Source of the DNA: Paenibacillus algorifonticola
Lineage (GTDB): Bacteria > Bacillota > Bacilli > Paenibacillales > Paenibacillaceae
Assembly (NCBI RefSeq): GCF_000971975.1
Contig: NZ_LAQO01000003.1
Span: 111,181-175,180 of the forward strand
DNA length: 64,000 bases
Direction of reading: 5' to 3'
Below the pieces are notes generated by a model that made no database searches, had not been told where the DNA came from, and was given only the letters and a program-made list of their open reading frames with translations. Shown piece after piece: positions 24,614 to 31,415 of this stretch. Position numbers and translations under genes: made by a program. Each line of letters starts with the position of its first letter. Position 1 is the stretch's first letter.

Positions 24614-25236
24614 TTGAATATGCCATACGCCACTCTGAGAAATGGGTTAAGGCACTGCTGGAGCATTTGGAAATGTTAGTGGCTACTATGATCATTTCAG
24701 TTATACTAGCTGCGATCTTAACGATGGCAGCCATGTCTTCGAAAATCATTTCAAAAATGCTGGTTCATGTATTCTCGGTGATTTATTCCATCCCTAGCTT
24801 GGCGCTTTTCGCTATAATGATTCCGGTAACTGGATTGGGAAAAGGGACAGCCATTATCGTTTTAATTATATACAACCAATATTTATTATTGCGTAATTTT
24901 ATCACGGGTTTAAATGAAATTGACCCATCTATTGTTGAAGCAGCTACTGGCATCGGAATGAGCAATATACAAGTTCTGTTTCAGGTCAGGCTGCCGTTAT
25001 CCATAAAAACACTATTTACCGGAATCAGACTTGCAGTCGTGTCTACGATCGGCATGGCAACAATCGCGGCATTCATCAACGCGGGCGGATTAGGCAGCAT
25101 TTTGTTCGATGGACTTCGTACAATGAATGTTCACAAAATTTTGTGGGGCAGCTTGTTGTCCGCTGGATTGGCGATCGGCGCCAATGCTTTATTGCTTCAA
25201 ATCGAGAAGAAAATATATAAATTCAAGTTAGACTGA
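24610..25236 (+). CDS. opuCD: OpuC-type osmolyte ABC transporter permease 2
   Basis: 208 residues, about five membrane helices and the loop EAATGIGMSNIQVLFQVRLPLS. The TTG start overlaps the ATPase stop (TTGA), so translation is coupled. It is a paralogue of the first permease and forms a heterodimeric channel with it. Last gene of the operon. Confidence 0.9.
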   Translation: MIEYAIRHSEKWVKALLEHLEMLVATMIISVILAAILTMAAMSSKIISKMLVHVFSVIYSIPSLALFAIMIPVTGLGKGTAIIVLIIYNQYLLLRNFITGLNEIDPSIVEAATGIGMSNIQVLFQVRLPLSIKTLFTGIRLAVVSTIGMATIAAFINAGGLGSILFDGLRTMNVHKILWGSLLSAGLAIGANALLLQIEKKIYKFKLD

Positions 25237-25258
25237 TTCTGGAAGGAGGGTTTTAACG

Positions 25259-26224
25259 ATGAAAGCAATTGTTCTTGAAAAACCGTGTGCACCTCAGGAT
25301 TTGGTTGTGCGTGAAGTGCCAAAGCCCGATGTGATGCCAGGCTGGGTACAAGTCAAAATAAAAGCGTTTGGTATTAACCGTTCGGAGATGTATACAAGGC
25401 AAGGTCATTCTCCATCCGTTAAACTGCCACGAGTAATTGGGATTGAATGTGTGGGTGAAATAGAAGATCCTTCCGATAGCGCTTATAAGAAAGGGCAGCG
25501 TGTTGTGTCTTTGATGGGAGGGCTGGGACGTGAATTTGACGGCAGCTATGCGGAATATACGATAATTCCCTCATCCCAAGTATACCCTGTTCATAATGAG
25601 ATGGACTGGGCCCAGCTTGCCGCGATTCCAGAAATGTATTATACAGCTTATGCCTCGCTATTTGATTGTCTCCGAGTGAACGAAGGTGAAACGTTGCTGA
25701 TCCGTGGAGGAACCAGTTCTGTAGGCCTGGCCGCCTTGCAGCTTGCCAAGTGCGCCGGTGCAACTGTTATATCGACGACCAGAGATAAAAATAAAGTGGA
25801 TTTTGTTAAACAGACTGGTGCGGATTATGTACTGCTGGATGATGAATCTTTAACCGAACAATTATTCGCCATTGCGCCAAAAGGTGTAAATAAAATTTTG
25901 GAGCTAGTGGGAACTACTACATTGAAACATTCACTGTCGCTCGTTTCAGAGTCTGGCATCTTATGTATGTCGGGGATATTAGGGAATGAGTGGAAAATGG
26001 AACGTTTTGAACCATTGGTTGATATTCCGACAGGCGTTTATTTTACGGCTTTTACAAGCGAACTCATAAAAGAAAACCTGCTTGTAGATTTGTTTAATTA
26101 TATCGAGAAGCACAAGATCAAAGCACCGATTGCCAAAATATTTTCATTGGATCAAATCCATGAGGCACATCTTTTGATGGAAAGTAATCATGCAAGCGGA
26201 AAGATTGTTATTATCAATCCGTGA
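25259..26224 (+). CDS. Zinc-free quinone oxidoreductase-like MDR protein
   Basis: 321 residues of the MDR superfamily without the Cys/His zinc ligands, as in NADPH:quinone reductases and enoyl reductases. It has the GroES-like N-terminus (FGINRSEMYTRQG), GIECVGEIEDP, and the nucleotide-binding RGGTSSVGLAALQLAKCAGATVI. A good GGAAGGAGGG precedes ATG 25259, only 22 bases after the transporter operon, so partial read-through is possible. The sirtuin follows 48 bases later. It is likely an electron-transfer or detoxification enzyme using NADPH. Confidence 0.88.
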   Translation: MKAIVLEKPCAPQDLVVREVPKPDVMPGWVQVKIKAFGINRSEMYTRQGHSPSVKLPRVIGIECVGEIEDPSDSAYKKGQRVVSLMGGLGREFDGSYAEYTIIPSSQVYPVHNEMDWAQLAAIPEMYYTAYASLFDCLRVNEGETLLIRGGTSSVGLAALQLAKCAGATVISTTRDKNKVDFVKQTGADYVLLDDESLTEQLFAIAPKGVNKILELVGTTTLKHSLSLVSESGILCMSGILGNEWKMERFEPLVDIPTGVYFTAFTSELIKENLLVDLFNYIEKHKIKAPIAKIFSLDQIHEAHLLMESNHASGKIVIINP

Positions 26225-26275
26225 TTTACTAAAGAGCAATTTATATCTGGAAGGAACCAAGGGGAGAGCGAAATG

Positions 26276-27118
26276 ATGGACAATTACTGGACACGAATAG
26301 ACAAAGCAAAAGCGGCGCTGGAGGAAGCTGATAAAATTTTATTGGGCGGAGGGGCAGGTTTATCGGCAGCTGCGGGCATCGCATATAGCGGGAAACCATT
26401 TACCGATCATTTTGGACCCTTTATTGATAAGTATGGTTTCACTGACCTTTACACGTCTAGCTTTTATCCGTTTGCAACACAAGAGGAGAAATGGGCGTAC
26501 TGGTCCAAGCACATCAGCCTAAGCCGCTATGAAGCGGGCCCTACCAAGCTTTATCAGGATATATTTCGGTTAGTTCAAGACAAGTCGTATTTTGTCATCA
26601 CAACCAACGTCGAGAGCCAGTTTGAAAAGGCAGGGTTTCCACCTGACAACGTATTTGAGATCCAGGGCAATTACAGCTACCTGCAGTGCGCTAAAGGCTG
26701 CCATAACAAACTCTATTATAATGAACAATTAGTTAAGGATATGATTGAGAAGACGGTTGATTGTCAAATACCAACTGAGCTCGTGCCTCAATGTCCTGTC
26801 TGCGGCGGCAAGATGGATCCTAATTTAAGAATGAACCCATACTTTGTGCAGGATGAAAAGTGGCATGAACGGGATACGTCATACAAAGATTTTTTGTTGA
26901 ATGCTGAAGGAAAAAAGATCGTCTTTTTGGAGCTGGGTGTCGGGTTTAATACACCTGGCATCATTCGTTATCCATTTGAAAGAATGACTTTTCATAATGA
27001 GAAGGCCATTTTAATCCGGCTAAACAAAGACCATCCAGAGGGTATGGAGGAAATTAAAGATAAAACGATTTCATTTACCGAAGATATGCAAGAGATTGTA
27101 TTAGCAGTTATGAAGTAA
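26276..27118 (+). CDS. Class M sirtuin (SirTM), ADP-ribosyltransferase type
   Basis: 280 residues (ATG 26276; 26273 is also possible). The NAD-binding start is GGGAGLSAAAGIAYSG, then TNVESQF, and a zinc ribbon CAKGC ... CPVCG. At the place of the catalytic His of deacetylating sirtuins the motif reads EIQGNYSY, that is Gln instead of His, the known sign of SirTM proteins that ADP-ribosylate lipoylated carrier proteins. The next gene is the matching zinc-macrodomain hydrolase, 25 bases downstream, so the pair should write and erase the mark. The GcvH-L target and LplA2 ligase of known clusters are not in the window. Confidence 0.9.
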   Translation: MDNYWTRIDKAKAALEEADKILLGGGAGLSAAAGIAYSGKPFTDHFGPFIDKYGFTDLYTSSFYPFATQEEKWAYWSKHISLSRYEAGPTKLYQDIFRLVQDKSYFVITTNVESQFEKAGFPPDNVFEIQGNYSYLQCAKGCHNKLYYNEQLVKDMIEKTVDCQIPTELVPQCPVCGGKMDPNLRMNPYFVQDEKWHERDTSYKDFLLNAEGKKIVFLELGVGFNTPGIIRYPFERMTFHNEKAILIRLNKDHPEGMEEIKDKTISFTEDMQEIVLAVMK

Positions 27119-27143
27119 AGCGCACGTTGAGGGGAGATATAAA

Positions 27144-28043
27144 ATGATGCAAATAACGTTAATGGAATATGCTTCTCTCGTACATCTGACCGATCGCTAT
27201 ATGCCAGCGCAAAATGATTTCAGTCGTAAAGAGGAAATGGTAAACGACTTATTAGAATCGCTGCTGGAAGAACAAAAGCAGGTAAGAAAAACGGCGATTC
27301 CCCATGACTATATGGGAAAACGAAATTTACTAAAAGGACTTCTAAATGTCAGAGAACCGGCACCATTAGCTGTGGACTTTTTAAATAAGCTAGACACTCT
27401 CCTACAAACCGAATTAAAAGAAAAAGGGATTATTGATGTGGAACATTTAGATTCCGTTTCAACTTTGCTTCCCCATTGCAGCTTTAGCCAATCTGATAAA
27501 TTTAGCTTATGGCAAGGTGACATTACACGCCTAGGTGCAGATGCAATCGTGAATGCAGCCAATAAATATATGCTGGGCTGTTTTCAACCCTACCATGCTT
27601 GTATTGATAATGCTATTCACACCACGGCAGGCCCGAAGTTAAGGGAAGACTGCAACATAATCATGTCCATTCAAGGCGAGCCAGAAGCTACAGGAGGAGC
27701 AAAAATCACAAGAGGTTACAATCTGCCCGCAAGGTTTGTTTTGCACACGGTAGGTCCGATTGTATCCAAAGGAACGGAATTGATAGAACAGCAAAGGGCA
27801 GATTTAGCTGCTTGTTATCGATGTTGTTTGGAGCTAGCGAATGAAATAGATGAAATAAGAACGGTCGCTTTTTGCTCGATCTCGACGGGGGTATTTGGGT
27901 TTCCTAAGCCCGAAGCGTCCAAGATAGCCGTTCAGACCGTCAATGAGTGGTTGAATACGCATACCCATCATTTTGAAAAAATCATCTTTAATGTCTTCAG
28001 CGACGACGATTACACGGAATACCTCCATGTTTTTCAATCCTGA
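27144..28043 (+). CDS. Zinc-dependent macrodomain ADP-ribosylhydrolase
   Basis: 299 residues. An N-terminal helical extension (about 1-110) comes before a macrodomain with ADAIVNAANKYMLGCFQPYHACIDNAIHTTAG. In this stretch the Cys, His and Cys are the zinc ligands of the Zn-Macro class. SISTGVFGFP forms the diphosphate loop. It follows the sirtuin with GAGGGGAG in front. In known systems it removes ADP-ribose from the lipoyl carrier modified by SirTM. It seems intact. Confidence 0.92.
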   Translation: MMQITLMEYASLVHLTDRYMPAQNDFSRKEEMVNDLLESLLEEQKQVRKTAIPHDYMGKRNLLKGLLNVREPAPLAVDFLNKLDTLLQTELKEKGIIDVEHLDSVSTLLPHCSFSQSDKFSLWQGDITRLGADAIVNAANKYMLGCFQPYHACIDNAIHTTAGPKLREDCNIIMSIQGEPEATGGAKITRGYNLPARFVLHTVGPIVSKGTELIEQQRADLAACYRCCLELANEIDEIRTVAFCSISTGVFGFPKPEASKIAVQTVNEWLNTHTHHFEKIIFNVFSDDDYTEYLHVFQS

Positions 28044-28069
28044 GCTTAAAGAGAGGGATGTAAATTCAA

Positions 28070-28442
28070 ATGGCAATTGTAATTAAAGATATACTTTCCA
28101 AGAAAATTCGAAGTGAAGTCAAAGGTTATCTAGATATAGGATTTACCCATTCATTGAATCCGCATAGTGGCTGCGCATTTTCATGCAGGTATTAAACGGC
28201 GGATTTTGGAAGCGATGCTCGAAACGCCGCCTGATCTGCTTCAAATCCAGACAAGAAGCCCACTCATTACAAGGGATCTTGATTTGATACTAAAATTAAA
28301 GGAGACTTGTGAAGTCCTTGTATCCATGACGATTGAGACAGATCGAGAGGATATCAAGCAAATTTTTTCTCCTTATGCACCTGGGATCAAATTGCGCCTA
28401 AAAGCTTTAAGAGAAATACATGAGTCTGGAATAGCTACATAG
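28070..28442 (+). pseudogene. Broken SPL-family radical SAM gene
   Basis: ATG 28070 follows GAGAGGGA and opens a 41-codon frame (LNPHSGCAFSCRY) ending just where the third cluster Cys (CxxxCxxC) should be. In a second frame the protein resumes with RRILEAMLETPPDLLQIQTR ... LVSMTIETDRED, the C-terminal half of spore-photoproduct-lyase-like (Rv2578c-type) proteins, and stops at 28442. About 60 residues including the third Cys and the C-terminus are missing. It cannot bind its iron-sulfur cluster. Confidence 0.8.
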
Positions 28443-28464
28443 AAGTTCAGAAAGGAGTTTCACT

Positions 28465-28884
28465 ATGTTATTTGAAACTAACAAAAACCAGATGCGCCGA
28501 TTTACGGATTTTATTAATACCGCTAGCGAGAAGCTAGCTGAAGAGCTCATCGCACCGGCTGCCATCTTCAATGTCCCAGGACAGGTCGAGCCGATGCGGG
28601 GGCCGGCTGGCTATCTCGCAATCATCGGAATGATGCGGGGTGGCTTCCCTGATATCCAATGTACGCTGGAGGAGATGGTTGCCGAAGGGGATAAGGTGGC
28701 TGCACGCTTCATCATGCGAGGCACACATCTAGGCACTTTCCACGGTTTCCCGCCAACAACGAAAACCATCCAAGTTCAGGCAATGAATTTCTACCGATTT
28801 TCCGGTGGACAAATCATCGAAGAATTTGGCCAACCCGATATGCTTGGGTTGCTTCAACAGATCGGAGCTGTACCGACAGCTTAA
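28465..28884 (+). CDS. SnoaL-like/NTF2-fold protein
   Basis: 139 residues with the SnoaL polyketide-cyclase-like pattern: PGQVEPMRGPAGYLAIIGMMRGGFPDIQ, EGDKVAARFIMRGTHLGTFHG, and MNFYRFSGGQIIEEFGQPD. Members isomerise or cyclise small molecules, and many have no known role. ATG 28465 follows AGAAAGGAG. It stands alone between two ruined genes. Confidence 0.85.
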   Translation: MLFETNKNQMRRFTDFINTASEKLAEELIAPAAIFNVPGQVEPMRGPAGYLAIIGMMRGGFPDIQCTLEEMVAEGDKVAARFIMRGTHLGTFHGFPPTTKTIQVQAMNFYRFSGGQIIEEFGQPDMLGLLQQIGAVPTA

Positions 28885-28885
28885 A

Positions 28886-28955
28886 GGGGATGCTGCAGGC
28901 CTCGCGCATACAGCAGAAGAAGCTTTACGGATCATTTTGACCCCTTTATTGAAAG
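28886..28955 (+). pseudogene. Short second SirTM-like fragment
   Basis: The bases GCTGCAGGC...GATCATTTTGACCCCTTTATTGA resemble 26370-26440 of the intact sirtuin gene (AAG.AY ... TDHFGPFIDKYG) but diverge on both sides. It looks like the leftover of a duplicated or second sirtuin gene. Short, so treated with caution. Confidence 0.45.
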
Positions 28956-28965
28956 GTATCTAAAG

Positions 28966-28998
28966 CCCTTAACCTGGCCAGATTGGCTAGGTTAAGGG
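28966..28998 (+). terminator. Long hairpin after the SnoaL gene
   Basis: CCCTTAACCT (28966-28975) pairs with AGGTTAAGGG (28989-28998) and the inside GCCA/TGGC pairs too. The following sequence (TGACTATTTT) has only a weak T-run. Confidence 0.6.
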
Positions 28999-29049
28999 TG
29001 ACTATTTTGGACTAGACGGTGGCGTTAAGCTAATTGGCAGAATAGCTAG

Positions 29050-29730
29050 ATAAAAATTTCAATTACTCAAAAAAACATAGGTATCTACCTTTTTCCAAAT
29101 TTATATGCCATCCGTGGCAGCCAATACAGAGATGTCAGTGCGTGGATCGATTCACTTGATTTAATCTTATCTTATTCTGCTGAATATGTTTTACCTGGTC
29201 ATACGAAACCGTTAATAGGGAGAGATCAGGTACAGGAAGTATTGTCCAATTTTCGCGATGCAATCAAATATGTCCTTACAGAAACCCTAAAGGGCATGAA
29301 TAAAGGATTAACAATAGATGAATTAGCAAGCATCGTAAAGTTGCCTGATGAACTTGCGAAGCTACCCTATTTAGGTGAATTCTATGGTACTGTAGCATGG
29401 ACAGTGCGCAGCATTTACAACGGTTATCTTGGATGGTTCGACGGCAATCCAACGAATTTGAATAAATTACCACCGAAAAAACATGCAGAAAAAATGTTGG
29501 ATTTAATCGGTAGTGAAGAACAGACAATAACAGCAATCAAAAAAGCGTTAGAAAAACAAGAAGCACAATGGGCAGTTGAGCTTTGTGATCTGTTAATCAG
29601 TGCGGAAAGAGAATTTAATATTGGGAAACAATTAAAAGCAGAAGGCTTGATGGCATTGTCAAAGCTTGAAACCAGTGCAAATGGGAGGCACTATTATATT
29701 GCATACGCTAAAGAACTATTAGAAGATTAA
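29050..29730 (+). pseudogene. C-terminal part of an alkyl/aryl sulfatase (SdsA1/BDS1-like)
   Basis: The frame is open from 29050 with no proper start. It reads LFPNLYAIRGSQYRD, EYVLPGHTKP, then GYLGWFDGNPTNLN and a helical dimerisation domain ending at 29730. This is the later part of the metallo-beta-lactamase-fold alkylsulfatases; the zinc-binding HxHxDH half (about 400 residues) is missing. A shorter product from TTG 29242 would be the dimerisation domain only. Confidence 0.75.
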
Positions 29731-30086
29731 AAATTACCAAGTCATATTACTGCAATTTGCTTGGAAGTCCTTTATTAATAAAGACTCAGGCAACAAATAA
29801 AGTCGAATGGCACTAACCAGAATTGATTTATCAATTAAAATGGAGCAGTACATCGCATATCAGAATCACCATTGGCTGAAGAATGAATTTGAGAAGTTTA
29901 AGACTGAATAGATGGAATCATCAGAGCAGCAGCGGGAAGGTTTTAGTCCATTGATATCGGAGAAGTAATTATAGTTCGTATCAGATCCGCTTATATAGCG
30001 GATCTTTTTACCTAACATGCCCCTTTTAATTTAATAAGCTTCAGTCCTGATACTCAACAAAATTCATGTGGAGTTTAAAAATGCTG
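29731..30086. other. Intergenic region with a possible 34-residue ORF
   Basis: Contains ATG 29807 to TAG 29911 without a good ribosome site (hydrophilic, Trp/His-containing), perhaps the end of a lost gene, and the terminator at 29983. Nothing else is clear. Confidence 0.4.
29983..30010 (+). terminator. Terminator
   Basis: AGATCCGC-TTATATA-GCGGATCT followed by TTTTTA: a perfect 8-bp stem and T-run. Confidence 0.88.
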
Positions 30087-30138
30087 TTGACACGACACCA
30101 AATGGTGACCTATGATTAAAAAGACACTAAATGGTGTC
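30087..30138 (+). promoter_or_regulatory. ArsR promoter with two operator palindromes
   Basis: TTGACA 30087-30092, 18-bp spacer, TATGAT 30111-30116. GACACCAAATGGTGAC (30094-30109) fills the spacer and GACACTAAATGGTGTC (30123-30138) lies over the start point. Both are palindromes of the ACACC-N4-GGTGT kind, so the ArsR protein probably represses its own operon through two dimers. Confidence 0.82.
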
Positions 30139-30247
30139 GAATCAGGAATTCTCGCCTAGTGGGCGTTACTTCCGAAGAGCCTCATACTTTAAGAAGGCTG
30201 TGAAATTAACGGATGTCCCTTGGTAATAATATTTAGGAGAGGGTGTT

Positions 30248-30577
30248 GTGAGTGAGAACAACCAGTTGCGGGATGCGTTTGACGCGATTGCAGATCCAAC
30301 TAGGCGCCAACTGATTCGTCTGTTAGCAGAGGCAGAGGAAATACCGCTACATGAGTTAACGGCACAATTTCAAATGGGCCGTACAGCGGTATCCAAGCAT
30401 TTGACAATCCTTAAAGAGGCCGGAATGGTACTTGACCGAAAAGTTGGCAGAGAAACGCGATTTAGGCTAAACGCTTCGCCACTCAGAGAAATTCAAGATT
30501 GGGTGGCTTTCTACAGCAAGTTCTGGAGTGCGAATATGTTGCGCTTGAACCAACTATTAGAGGAGGAAGAAGAATGA
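30248..30577 (+). CDS. ArsR-family repressor (autoregulator type)
   Basis: 109 residues with the ArsR winged helix: DAIADPTRRQLIRLLAEAEEIPLHELTAQFQMGRTAVSKHLTILKEAGMVLDRKVGRETRF. The CxC metal-binding motif is absent, so it is not an obvious metal sensor and belongs to the SdpR-like group. GTG 30248 follows AGGAGAGGG. It overlaps the next gene by 4 bases (ATGA), a common ArsR/AHSA1 pair. Confidence 0.92.
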   Translation: MSENNQLRDAFDAIADPTRRQLIRLLAEAEEIPLHELTAQFQMGRTAVSKHLTILKEAGMVLDRKVGRETRFRLNASPLREIQDWVAFYSKFWSANMLRLNQLLEEEEE

Positions 30578-30972
30578 GTTTAACATTATCCTTGGATTTT
30601 CAGTACACGACATCGATCGAGAAGGCTTGGTCCGCCTTAACCGATTCAAAGAAGCTTGCCAAGTGGATCATGGAAAATGATTTTAAGCCCGTCATAGGAC
30701 ACCGTTTTCAGTTTCGCACACAGCCGTCCGAATGGTGGGATGGAATTATTTTCGGAGAAGTGCTTATCGTGGAAGAACCAAACCGCTTGTCCTATACTTG
30801 GGCCAGCGGAGGAGAGCAGCACACGGTCACATGGACTCTACAGGATTTAGGGGATGGAAAGGTTAATCTTCATCTCGAACAAACCGGATTCTCAAATGCT
30901 CAAGGACTTGAAGGAGCTAGGTATGGCTGGAGTAATTGGTTCGGCGAGTTTGAAAAGGTGTTGGAACAATAA
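30574..30972 (+). CDS. AHSA1/SRPBCC-domain protein paired with ArsR
   Basis: 132 residues of the START-like SRPBCC superfamily (AHSA1 group): SIEKAWSALTDSKKLAKWIM, GHRFQFRTQP, LSYTWASGGEQHTVTWTL, WSNWFGEFEKVLE. It forms a hydrophobic pocket that may bind a small ligand, and is translationally coupled to the ArsR gene. ATG 30574 is chosen because it overlaps the ArsR stop with AGAGGAGGA upstream. Confidence 0.9.
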   Translation: MSLTLSLDFQYTTSIEKAWSALTDSKKLAKWIMENDFKPVIGHRFQFRTQPSEWWDGIIFGEVLIVEEPNRLSYTWASGGEQHTVTWTLQDLGDGKVNLHLEQTGFSNAQGLEGARYGWSNWFGEFEKVLEQ

Positions 30973-31415
30973 CCGCATTCGGTACTAAAACATCTTCTTC
31001 CCCCATGCTAAATTAAGGGGGACAATGGGGACGATAGTTGAACCCTGCTGGACCTGAATCAACATAAACCGGCTGCAAGTAGTTTGCAGCCGGTTTGTGT
31101 CTACTTCTCACAAGTTCTTGTCGTTTCGGGTCAAGTTCGCACTAAGTGCATATGGTTAAAGTTAGTATGTGATTGCCCTAATTTCTAAGCCTTACATTTA
31201 ATCGATTGAAGAATGGAGAGCATGAGGGGGTAGCCATCACTAATCATCAAATTGTAATTTACGGATACACCCTAAATGTTCGAGAAAAGCTATCGCATCA
31301 CCTTCCTGGTTAGAACAATAAAAGATGCAAGTTTGGGCTGCCCGACTTTCTATGCACGATAATTGGTAAAATGTGAATTGGTTTAGAAATTAATACTATC
31401 GGAAGGATGTTAAGC
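30973..31415. other. Intergenic region before the UvrA-like gene
   Basis: Holds the terminator at 31066-31098 and otherwise no ORF with a ribosome site. The promoter for the UvrA-like gene should be between 31300 and 31400 but no clear boxes were seen. Confidence 0.5.
31066..31098 (+). terminator. Terminator after the ArsR/AHSA1 operon
   Basis: AAACCGGCTGCAA (31066-31078) and TTGCAGCCGGTTT (31084-31096) form a perfect 13-bp stem with a 5-nt loop; the T-run is short (TTTGTGT). Confidence 0.82.

Noticed and set aside
24610..26224. Transporter and quinone oxidoreductase as one functional operon with the sirtuin
   Set aside because: Spacing allows read-through, but each gene has its own strong ribosome site and no sequence evidence links betaine uptake with ADP-ribosylation.
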